Assembly (NCBI GenBank): GCA_052401645.1
Contig: CP198939.1
Coordinates: forward strand, 1,364,001 to 1,428,000
Direction of reading: 5' to 3'
Origin: Arsenophonus sp052401645
Lineage (GTDB): Bacteria > Pseudomonadota > Gammaproteobacteria > Enterobacterales > Enterobacteriaceae
Length of the DNA stretch: 64,000 nucleotides
The notes beneath the pieces were generated by a model, which saw nothing but the letters and a program-made list of their open reading frames with translations, was not told the origin of the DNA and searched no databases. This document shows positions 9,701 to 18,464 of this stretch, piece by piece. Both the position numbers and the translations under genes were made by a program. The stretch's first letter is position 1; each line of letters starts with the position of its first letter.

Positions 9701-11861
9701 AAAATTGATAATAACTATCTAGTATTCAATATTAATAAATTAAAATTTTATTTATATTACTCAAACATATCAAATCTTTTTAATAAATAATTATTAAAAT
9801 GCTTTTATTAATATATTTTATTAATATTGTTTTCTATAATAAAATTATTCATTGTGAAATTTGAATATAAATAATGTTTTATTAAAATTAATAATAAAAT
9901 AAAATAACTAAATATTATAAAATAATTATATATAAATATGATTTATTTTACAATTTATTTATAATAAAATATTTTAATAATTTAATTAATGCATTAATAT
10001 TAGATGATAAATTTAGTTAAATAATAAATTAAATCTAGTTAAATATTCTATATGTTATTAAATCTATATAATTTATATAGCATTTCATTATTTAATGAAA
10101 CAATTTTTTTTAATTTTCAATGAATTTTTAACATATCTTATTTTTAAAAACTAATGATATTAAATAACATAATAAATAAAAAAATAAAATATATTATCAT
10201 TATAACAAAAATATATTTTTTAAAAAATCAAAAATTATGTATCAATTAATACAAATATTTTATATTAAAATATTTTAATATTCATATAATTAATAGAAGC
10301 AGTAATAATTAATAGAGAACAGTTCTAATTTTTATTATATTATGATTAGATATAAATTTTATGATAATATTAATATCAATTATATTTATATTAATATATC
10401 AATTAACAATATTATATATAAAATTTTTATAAATTTTAAAAAATTATTTAATATTTTTTTAAAATATCTCAACTTATTTATTGAATAATATTATTAAATA
10501 ATAATTAATTTTTATTAAATTAATAATAGATGATTAAATATTTTTATATTTTTAAAAAAAAATTAATGATAATTTTTACACTTATTTTTACAAAAATTAT
10601 TTTTTATAAATTAATTATATTTTCTAATGATTTATTAGATTTTTTATTAATTTAGATTTATTAATAATTTAATCAAATTAAATAATAACGTTTTAATTAA
10701 TTTACTATATATTATATATATTATATATTTATATTTAAAAATAAGTTTATAATCATAGTTTTAAATTTGCTTTTATCAAAAAAAGTTTTTAATTAAAGAA
10801 GATTTTTAGAAAAAATTCTAAATATTTTATTAATTTATATATATTACAATAAATTAATATTATTAATATCAATTTTATTGATTTTAAAAATTAATTCTAA
10901 TAAAAATATTAATAAGATATATAATAGCATATGCTTATAAAGAATTTACTTCTATAAATTATCTACTATCATTAAATAGTACATTTATTGTTAATATTTG
11001 AAAGAAAATTATTAAGAATAAATTATTATATAAAACATAAATTATATAATATATTTAATATTTATTGTTTTTTAATCTTTAATCAATTTAGAAAATTTAA
11101 ACAAAAGCTTTTTTATTAATAAATTAATAAAAAAATTATACTACTTTAAAATATATAACTAAATTTTGGCAAAATATTTTATAAGATTATTATATAATTA
11201 AATATAACTAAAATTATTTTTTAGAAATTTATTCTATTGAAAATATAATTATTGCTTATTATATTCCTATTAAAAATGAATAATTATGATTTATCTAAAA
11301 TCAAGACAAGTTATTTATAAGATCATAATAACTAATAATAATATAATATTTATACTAAAGTTAAAATTATTTTTATAATACACATATTTATTTCTAAAGT
11401 AAAAATAGATGATATAATATTATATAATTTACTTTATTTTAAAGCTAAAGTCTTATAGCTAAATATTTAATTTAAGGTAATAAGTTTGTATATAGAAAAG
11501 CATATAAATATACATATTAATTAATAAAAAATTATTTTTTAAAAGTTTATATTACTTTTACATAGTAACATAAAAACATAGGAAACTTAAAAATGTTATT
11601 TATAGCTTATTGCTATGTAAGATTATTTATCATTACTATTATAATCGTAATAATTTTTGCATCAATTTTGATAATATTAAATTTAATTTAGCAATGTAAA
11701 TTCTTATTTATATTTTTATTACCATGCTAATTTATTAAAATCAATAATATCAGTAATAAAAAAATCATCTCTTATTCTTATTTATAATATTATAAATATA
11801 TTCTTTATAAGATAGCTCAGAAATTACATTATAAACAAATAATAAGTAAGGAATAAAAATC
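6775..11861. other. 5.1-kb gene-free A+T-rich stretch
   Basis: No frame with recognisable protein similarity on either strand. In enterobacteria the interval between coaE and aceE holds guaC, hofBC/ppdD, nadC, ampDE, aroP and pdhR, so a large amount has been lost. Sample lines contain about one G or C in ten bases. I see no tRNA-like T-arm. A 14-bp-arm inverted repeat at 9676-9706 is about what chance predicts. One 32-codon hydrophobic frame at 11593 is listed separately. A purine-rich AAGGA at 11849-11853 serves aceE. Confidence 0.75.
11593..11691 (+). CDS. Possible 32-residue hydrophobic small protein
   Basis: ATG at 11593 after AGGAAAC, reading MLFIAYCYVRLFII and then an Ile/Val/Phe-rich stretch to a TAG. 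It would be a single membrane-spanning peptide, located 170 bases before aceE where pdhR should lie. Hydrophobic short frames arise readily in A+T-rich DNA because Ile, Phe and Leu codons are A+T-rich, and the G+C content is only slightly above the surroundings. I recognise no family. It is listed only because it has a plausible ribosome binding site. Confidence 0.15.
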   Translation: MLFIAYCYVRLFIITIIIVIIFASILIILNLI

Positions 11862-14525
11862 ATGTTATATACATCAACGAATGACATTGATCCGATTGAA
11901 ACTCGCGATTGGTTACAGGCGATAGAATCTGTTATTCGTAAAGATAGTGTTGATCGTGCTCAGTATCTTATTAATCAAGTATTACAACAAGCGCGTAAAA
12001 GTGGTGTTAACATAATAGTAAATTCCGTAAACTCTGATTATATAAATACTATTTCTGTAGAAGATGAACCTGATTATCCAGGCAATATAGATTTAGAACA
12101 TCGTATTCGTTCTGTAATTCGTTGGAATGCTGTAATAACAGTTTTACGAGCTTCTAAAAAAAATCTGGAATTAGGTGGCCATATAGCTTCCTTTCAATCA
12201 TCTGCAACTTTATATGAAGTCTGTTTCAATCATTTCTTCAAAGCAAGAAATGATAAAAATGGTGGAGATTTAGTTTGTTTTCAAGGACATATTTCTCCTG
12301 GTATTTATGCTCGCGCATTTTTAGAAGGTCGACTTTCTGAAGAACAAATGAATAATTTTAGACAAGAAATTAGCAAAAATGGTCTTTCTTCTTATCCTCA
12401 TCCTAAATTAATGCCTGAATTTTGGCAATTCCCTACAGTATCAATGGGATTAGGTCCTATTGTTGCTATTTATCAAGCAAAATTCTTAAAATACTTACAT
12501 AATCGAGGCTTAAAAGATACAACAGATCAAACAGTTTATTCTTTTCTTGGCGATGGAGAAATGGATGAGCCTGAATCCAAAGGTGCTATTACAATTGCTG
12601 CTCGTGAAAAATTAGATAATCTTATTTTTGTGGTTAATTGCAATTTACAACGCCTCGATGGACCAGTTACTGGTAATGGTAAGATTATTAATGAACTAGA
12701 AGGTATTTTTAATGGCGCAGGATGGCATGTCATTAAAGTCCTTTGGGGCGGAAAATGGGATGAATTATTACGTAAAGATATTTCAGGTAAGTTAATTCAA
12801 TTAATGAATGAAACTTTAGATGGTGATTATCAAACATTTAAATCTAAAGATGGCGCTTATATTCGTGAATATTTTTTCAACCGTTATACAGAAACAAGCA
12901 TATTAGTCAAAAACATGACGGATGATGAAATTTGGTCATTAAACCGTGGTGGTCATGATCCTAAAAAAATTTATGCTGCCTTTAAAAAGGCGAAAGAAAC
13001 TAAAGGAATGCCAACAGTAATTTTAGCTAAAACAATTAAAGGATATGGCATGGGAAATATTGCAGAAGGAAAAAATATTGCGCATCAGGTTAAAAAAATA
13101 AACCTAGATGGAGTTCGTTATTTCCGAGATCGTTTTAATGTGCCAGTAACAGATGATCAAATAGAAAAATTACCTTTTATTACATTTAAAGAAGATTCTG
13201 TTGAATACAAATATTTGCATGAACGCCGTCAAGCATTAGGTGGATATTTACCATCACGAAATCCTAATTTTGATGAAGAATTAGATATCCCTACATTAAA
13301 CGATTTTAATCAACTATTAGTAAAACAAAATAAAAAGATTTCTACAACAAGCGCATTTATACGTATTTTAAATCTAATGTTAAGAAATAACTCAATTAAA
13401 GATCGTTTAGTTCCAATTATTTGTGATGAAGCTCGTACTTTTGGAATGGAAGGTTTATTTCAAAAGATTGGAATTTATAATTCAAATGGACAGAAATATC
13501 ATCCTCAAGATCGTGAACAACTTGCTTATTATAAAGAAAATGAGAAAGGTCAAATTCTGCAAGAAGGGATCAATGAATTAGGAGCTGGTTCATCTTGGTT
13601 AGCTGCTGCTACATCATATAGTACTAATAACTTACCAATGATCCCATTTTATATTTATTATTCAATCTTCGGTTTTCAACGTATCGGTGATCTTTTGTGG
13701 GCAGCTGGAGATCAACAAGCGCGTGGATTTCTTATAGGCGGAACTTCAGGACGAACTACATTAAATGGTGAAGGTCTTCAGCATGAAGATGGGCATAGCC
13801 ATATTCAGTCATTAACAATACCTAACTGTATTTCTTATGATCCAGCTTATGCATATGAAGTTGCTATTATCATACATGATGGTTTACTTCGTATGTATGG
13901 TAGAAAACAAGAAAATATTTATTACTATATCACTACATTAAATGAAAATTATCATATGCCAGCAATGCCTATTGGTGTTGAAGAAGGTATTCGTAAAGGT
14001 ATTTATAAACTTGATTCAATAAAAGGTAAAAAAGGTAAAGTTCAGTTATTAGGTTCCGGTTCAATGATGCGTCATATACGTAAAGCTGCAAAAATTTTAT
14101 CTAGTGAATATAATATTGGTTCTAATGTTTATAGTGTCACATCATTTACTGAATTAGCACGTGATGGACAAGATTGTGAACGCTGGAATATGTTACATCC
14201 ATCTGATAAACCTCGTATACCATATGTTGCTCAAATAATGAATGATCTACCTACAATTGCATCGACGGATTATATGAAATTATTTGCAGAACAAATTCGT
14301 TCTTACATTCCTACAAGTGATTATCGTGTTTTGGGTACCGATGGTTTTGGACGTTCAGATAGTCGTAAAAATCTCCGACATCATTTTGAAGTTGATACTC
14401 CATATATAGTAATATCAGCATTAGGTGAATTAGCAAAACGTGGTGAAATAGATGTAAAATTAGTAAATGAAAGCATAAAAAAATACAATATAAACCCAGA
14501 AAAAAATAATCCACGTCTAGTGTAA
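11862..14525 (+). CDS. aceE: Pyruvate dehydrogenase E1 component
   Basis: Thiamine-diphosphate enzyme that decarboxylates pyruvate and reductively acetylates the lipoyl groups of AceF. It has 887 residues, exactly the E. coli length, and is alignable throughout. The ThDP/Mg motif runs from GDGEMDEPESKGA to NCNLQRLDGPV (about residues 230-270). KNIAHQVKK, carrying the active-site His near 407, and LQEGINELGAG, followed by SYSTNNLPMIPFYIYYS, are intact. The start ATG has TAAGGA upstream. The aceF start lies 13 bases past the stop with its own AGAGG, so the two are surely co-transcribed. The usual regulator gene pdhR is absent from the upstream region, so pyruvate-responsive repression is probably gone. 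Confidence 0.98.
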   Translation: MLYTSTNDIDPIETRDWLQAIESVIRKDSVDRAQYLINQVLQQARKSGVNIIVNSVNSDYINTISVEDEPDYPGNIDLEHRIRSVIRWNAVITVLRASKKNLELGGHIASFQSSATLYEVCFNHFFKARNDKNGGDLVCFQGHISPGIYARAFLEGRLSEEQMNNFRQEISKNGLSSYPHPKLMPEFWQFPTVSMGLGPIVAIYQAKFLKYLHNRGLKDTTDQTVYSFLGDGEMDEPESKGAITIAAREKLDNLIFVVNCNLQRLDGPVTGNGKIINELEGIFNGAGWHVIKVLWGGKWDELLRKDISGKLIQLMNETLDGDYQTFKSKDGAYIREYFFNRYTETSILVKNMTDDEIWSLNRGGHDPKKIYAAFKKAKETKGMPTVILAKTIKGYGMGNIAEGKNIAHQVKKINLDGVRYFRDRFNVPVTDDQIEKLPFITFKEDSVEYKYLHERRQALGGYLPSRNPNFDEELDIPTLNDFNQLLVKQNKKISTTSAFIRILNLMLRNNSIKDRLVPIICDEARTFGMEGLFQKIGIYNSNGQKYHPQDREQLAYYKENEKGQILQEGINELGAGSSWLAAATSYSTNNLPMIPFYIYYSIFGFQRIGDLLWAAGDQQARGFLIGGTSGRTTLNGEGLQHEDGHSHIQSLTIPNCISYDPAYAYEVAIIIHDGLLRMYGRKQENIYYYITTLNENYHMPAMPIGVEEGIRKGIYKLDSIKGKKGKVQLLGSGSMMRHIRKAAKILSSEYNIGSNVYSVTSFTELARDGQDCERWNMLHPSDKPRIPYVAQIMNDLPTIASTDYMKLFAEQIRSYIPTSDYRVLGTDGFGRSDSRKNLRHHFEVDTPYIVISALGELAKRGEIDVKLVNESIKKYNINPEKNNPRLV

Positions 14526-14538
14526 GAGGTAAAAATCA

Positions 14539-16143
14539 ATGCCTATTGAAATTAATGTTCCCGATATTGGTACAAATGAACTTGAAGTTACTGAAATTAT
14601 GGTAAAAGTGGGCGATAAAATTGATATTGAAGAGTCATTAATAACTATAGAAGGTGAAAAAACATCAATAGAAGTTCCGTCACCAGAGGCTGGAATTGTC
14701 AAAGAAATTAAAGTTAAAGTTGGTGACAAAGTAACAACTGGTAAATTAATAATGGTTTTTGATGTAGAAAAAAAAGTAATGAAAACTAATTTTAAAATAA
14801 CATCAAACTTAAAAATAGATGAAATAAATAAAAAAAATCTTGATCAAGCAAGAAATGAATCAAAAAAAATAATTTTATCTGATATTCATAATAATGAGAT
14901 TAATGTTACTAATATAATGGTTAATATTGGTGATAAAATTTTAGTTGAACAATCATTAATTACTATAGAAGGTGAAAATAGATCAGTAGAAGTAGCAACA
15001 CCTTTTTCTGGAGAAGTTAGAGAAATTAAAATTATAAAAAATGATAAAGATAAAACTGATTCAATTATTATATTTTTTAGAATTAATACCAAAGAGTCTT
15101 TAAAAATTAACAGTGATAAAATATCAATAAAATCAATAACTCCATCTTTTAGATTACCTCAAACTTCATATGATATAATAGCGAAAGATGTTTTTGAAAG
15201 CAAAAATAAATCTATTAAAAATGAGACATATATTCATGCAACACCTCTTATTCGTCGTTTAGCATATGAATTTGATATCAACTTAAGGAATGTAAACGGA
15301 ACTGGACGTAAGGGTCGTATTATGCGTGAAGATATTCAATCTTATCTAAAAGAGAGTATAAGACATTTTGAAGTTAGAGTGGATAAATCTGATTTTATGT
15401 CATATATACAACAATGGCCTGAAATTAATTTCAGTAAATTTGGTGAAGTTGAAGAAATTAAACTTAGTCGTATTCAACAAGTATTCAGCTCTAATATGAA
15501 TCGCAATTGGGTAATGATTCCACATGTCACAATTATGGAGGATGCTGATATTACTGAACTAGATGTTTTCCGTAAACAACAAAACAAAGAAATGGAAGAG
15601 CTAAAAACAGGGATAAAAATTACGACATTAGTTTTTGTTATGAAATCTGTTGCTCAAGTATTAGAAGAAATGATTATTTTTAATAGTTCAATTTCTAAAG
15701 ATATTCAACGATTAACATTAAAAAAATATGTTCATATTGGTATAGCAGTTGATACAGTAAATGGTTTAGTTGTACCAGTTATTCGAGATGTTAATAAAAA
15801 GGGCATTATTGAACTTTCACAAAAATTAATGGAAATATCGAAAAAAGCACGTGATGGCAAGTTAACTATGTCTGATATGCAAGGTGGTAGTTTTACTATT
15901 TCTAGCTTAGGTAGCATTGGTACTACAAGATTTACTCCAATTATTAATGCACCGGAAGTAGCTATTTTAGGTCTATCTCGTTCATCAATCAAACCAGTAT
16001 GGAACGGTAGTGAATTTATTTCACGTTTGATATTGCCAATGTCACTATCCTTTGATCATCGTATAATTAATGGTGCAGATGGGGCGCGTTTCATTACTCG
16101 TATTGCAAAGTTAATAAGTGACATTCGTTATTTAGTTATGTAA
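14539..16143 (+). CDS. aceF: Dihydrolipoamide acetyltransferase (PDH E2), altered
   Basis: Core acetyltransferase of the pyruvate dehydrogenase complex. It has 534 residues against 630 in E. coli, with two lipoyl domains instead of three. Domain 1 (about 1-76) keeps the lipoyl lysine K41 in GEKTS. Domain 2 (about 113-185) reads GENRS at the same place, so N147 replaces the lysine and it cannot be lipoylated there. The linkers are Asn/Lys/Ser/Ile-rich rather than Ala/Pro-rich. The E1/E3-binding domain is at 233-270 (HATPLIRRLA to IQSYL). The catalytic domain follows, with NWVMIPHVT and AVDTVNGLVVPV, and ends FDHRIINGADGARF. The usual motif is HxxxD; here His507 is kept but the Asp is Asn511 (codon AAT). 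The frame is otherwise intact and sits in the aceE-aceF-lpd order. Whether this E2 is fully active is open. Confidence 0.96.
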   Translation: MPIEINVPDIGTNELEVTEIMVKVGDKIDIEESLITIEGEKTSIEVPSPEAGIVKEIKVKVGDKVTTGKLIMVFDVEKKVMKTNFKITSNLKIDEINKKNLDQARNESKKIILSDIHNNEINVTNIMVNIGDKILVEQSLITIEGENRSVEVATPFSGEVREIKIIKNDKDKTDSIIIFFRINTKESLKINSDKISIKSITPSFRLPQTSYDIIAKDVFESKNKSIKNETYIHATPLIRRLAYEFDINLRNVNGTGRKGRIMREDIQSYLKESIRHFEVRVDKSDFMSYIQQWPEINFSKFGEVEEIKLSRIQQVFSSNMNRNWVMIPHVTIMEDADITELDVFRKQQNKEMEELKTGIKITTLVFVMKSVAQVLEEMIIFNSSISKDIQRLTLKKYVHIGIAVDTVNGLVVPVIRDVNKKGIIELSQKLMEISKKARDGKLTMSDMQGGSFTISSLGSIGTTRFTPIINAPEVAILGLSRSSIKPVWNGSEFISRLILPMSLSFDHRIINGADGARFITRIAKLISDIRYLVM

Positions 16144-16186
16144 TTTATAGAACAGTTGAGTATCAATTTATTTTATTATTATATTT

Positions 16187-16209
16187 ATTAAAATTTTTTA
16201 AATTTTAAT
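16187..16209 (+). terminator. Weak hairpin between aceF and lpd
   Basis: ATTAAAATTT-TTT-AAATTTTAAT forms a 10-bp A+T-only stem 44 bases past the aceF stop. The 207-base aceF-lpd gap could hold a separate lpd promoter as in E. coli, but I cannot point to clear -35 and -10 boxes. Confidence 0.25.
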
Positions 16210-16350
16210 CTATAAAATAAAATATAGAATTCTATTGTGATAGATAATTTTGAAAATTTTAATAACTCTATAAATTATTTTAATATATAAAGTTCTAATA
16301 GTTATAAATTTTAATATACTAACTAATATAATAAAAAGTAAGAGGTTATA

Positions 16351-17772
16351 ATGAATACTGAAATTAAAACTCAAGTAGTAATTTTAGGTGCTGGTCCTGC
16401 TGGTTACTCAGCAGCTTTTCGTTGTGCAGATCTTGGTTTAGAAACAGTTTTAGTTGAACGTTATGAAACATTAGGTGGCGTTTGCCTTAATGCTGGATGT
16501 ATTCCATCAAAAGCATTATTACATATTTCAAAGGTTATTGAAGAAACTAAGATACTAGCAACACATGGTATAGTATTTGGTAAATTAAAAACAGATATTG
16601 ATAAGGTACGAATCTGGAAAGAAAAAATTGTTGCTCAATTAGCAATTGGTTTAGCAGAAATGGCAAAATATCGTAAAATTAAAGTTATTAATGGATTCGG
16701 TAAATTTATAAATGCTAATATATTACTTGTTGAGAATCAAAAAAAAACAACGACGATAAACTTTGAAAATGCTATTATCGCAGCAGGTTCACGTCCGATT
16801 AAGCTTCCATTTATATCGAATGACGATCCACGTATATGGGATTCTACTGATGCTTTACAATTACAAAAAGTTCCAAAGCGCATATTAGTAATTGGAGGTG
16901 GTATCATTGGTTTAGAAATGAGTACTATTTATCATGCGTTAGGATCGACAATAGATATTGTTGAAATATTCGATCAAGTTATTACAACAGCAGATAAAGA
17001 TATTATTAGAATTTTTACTAAACAGATAAGCAAAAAATTCAATTTAATGCTAGAAACTAAAGTTACTATGATAGAAGCTAGAAAAGATGGTATTTACGTC
17101 AAAATGGAAGGGAAAAATATTCCAACAAAACCACAGTGCTATGATATTATTTTAGTGGCAATTGGTCGCATACCTAATGGAAAATTAATTAATGCAGATA
17201 AAGCTGGAGTCGAGGTAAATGAAAAAGGTTTTATCTATACAGATAAACAAATGCGTACTAATATTCAAAATATTTATGCAATCGGTGACATTGTTGGTCA
17301 GCCAATGTTAGCTCATAAAGGTATACATGAAGGATACATTGCAGCTGAAGTAATTTCTGGTTTAAAACATTATTTTGATCCCAAAATTATTCCTTCAATT
17401 GCTTATACTGAACCTGAGATTGCATGGGTTGGATTAACTGAAAAAGAAGCTAAAGAAAAAAATATTACTTATGAAACAGCTATTTTCCCATGGACTGCTT
17501 CTGGTCGAGCTATTGCTTCTAATTCTTCAGAAGGTATGACTAAGCTTATTTTTGATAAAAAAACTCGTCGCATAATTGGCGGATCAGTCATAGGTACTAA
17601 TGGCGGAGAATTACTCGGTGAAATTAGTTTAGCTATTGAAATGGGATGCGATGTGGAAGATATTGCATTAACTATTCATGCTCATCCTACATTATATGAA
17701 TCAATTGGTATGGCAGCTGAAGTATTTAATGGAACTATTACTAATTTACCTAACTACAGAATAAAAAAATAA
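16351..17772 (+). CDS. lpd: Dihydrolipoamide dehydrogenase (E3)
   Basis: FAD enzyme that reoxidises dihydrolipoyl groups with NAD+, shared by the pyruvate and 2-oxoglutarate dehydrogenase complexes and the glycine cleavage system. It has 473 residues against 474 in E. coli. The FAD-binding GAGPAG is at residues 13-18. The redox disulfide pair C45/C50 lies in GGVCLNAGCIPSK. The NAD-binding GGGIIGLE is near 188, the second FAD motif YAIGDIVG near 310, and the active-site His445 and Glu450 lie in HAHPTLYES. AAGAGG precedes the start ATG. It follows aceF after 207 bases and is ended by a strong hairpin. No odd residues were noticed, in contrast with AceF. Confidence 0.98.
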   Translation: MNTEIKTQVVILGAGPAGYSAAFRCADLGLETVLVERYETLGGVCLNAGCIPSKALLHISKVIEETKILATHGIVFGKLKTDIDKVRIWKEKIVAQLAIGLAEMAKYRKIKVINGFGKFINANILLVENQKKTTTINFENAIIAAGSRPIKLPFISNDDPRIWDSTDALQLQKVPKRILVIGGGIIGLEMSTIYHALGSTIDIVEIFDQVITTADKDIIRIFTKQISKKFNLMLETKVTMIEARKDGIYVKMEGKNIPTKPQCYDIILVAIGRIPNGKLINADKAGVEVNEKGFIYTDKQMRTNIQNIYAIGDIVGQPMLAHKGIHEGYIAAEVISGLKHYFDPKIIPSIAYTEPEIAWVGLTEKEAKEKNITYETAIFPWTASGRAIASNSSEGMTKLIFDKKTRRIIGGSVIGTNGGELLGEISLAIEMGCDVEDIALTIHAHPTLYESIGMAAEVFNGTITNLPNYRIKK

Positions 17773-17799
17773 TAATTTATTTTATTAAAATAAATTATT
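17771..17799 (+). terminator. First hairpin after lpd
   Basis: AATAATTTATTTTA and TAAAATAAATTATT form a perfect 14-bp inverted repeat around one central base, starting inside the lpd stop codon. It is A+T only and lies just ahead of the stronger hairpin at 17820. Confidence 0.35.
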
Positions 17800-17819
17800 A
17801 TAACAATTATTTAATTTAT

Positions 17820-17871
17820 ATTATCTCCACCAATTATTTTTAAATCAAAATAATTGGTGGAGATAATTTTA
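17820..17871 (+). terminator. Strong 21-bp-stem hairpin ending the pdh operon
   Basis: The left arm 17820-17840 (containing ATCTCCACCAATTATTTT) and the right arm 17847-17867 (containing AAAATAATTGGTGGAGAT) pair perfectly over 21 bp with a 6-base TAAATC loop, followed by TTTTAATT. Seven G-C pairs in such A+T-rich DNA make this the clearest structured site in the window. The position 48 bases after lpd fits an intrinsic terminator; the long duplex may also protect the 3' end of the mRNA. Confidence 0.8.
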
Positions 17872-18436
17872 ATTAAAATAAAAATAGAATTATATTTCCT
17901 CTTAATTAAGATTTTTTTATTTAAAAAATAATTATTTAATTTAGTTAAAAATGTATAAAAACTAATAATAGAATTAAATTATTTTATCCATAAACTGTTG
18001 TATACTATACTTAATCTTAATTTATAAGAAATTAATTTATATTATATTAATCAATATATAAAACTAAAACTATTTATTTTTTATTCGAAATACAGAAAAA
18101 AGTCATATAACTTAGATTTAAGTTGGAGAAATGATCTACTAAAAAATAATATCGTTAAGATATAATTAAGTATTTACTTATAAAAAATAATATAAAAAGA
18201 TAATAAATATTAATTAAATAAATAGATTATTTATTTAATTCATAAAAATAAATATAAAACTATTTTTTGTTTAAAAATGTTAAATAAATAACATTATTAT
18301 TAATTAATAATGTTATTATATGAAATCTAATTTCTTTAGTTATTTTAAATAAATAAAAATAAATTTAATATAATTAATTTTATATCAAAAAGTAGATAAA
18401 ATTATTAAGTATAATATACAAAAACCATTGTACTAC

Positions 18437-18464
18437 TTCATTATTTAATGTGTTAAATAATGAA
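18437..18464. repeat. 12-bp-arm inverted repeat
   Basis: TTCATTATTTAA and TTAAATAATGAA flank a TGTG loop. The stem is perfect and isolated, with no gene nearby. It may be the remains of a terminator or a chance palindrome. Confidence 0.35.

Noticed and set aside
9676..9706. 14-bp-arm inverted repeat around TTTTCATATTAT
   Set aside because: A perfect stem of this size with A+T pairs is expected about once by chance in a window of this composition.
12536..12733. Minus-strand frame inside aceE, and similar frames inside aceE, aceF and ydiK
   Set aside because: Antisense shadows of well-supported genes with no independent start signals.
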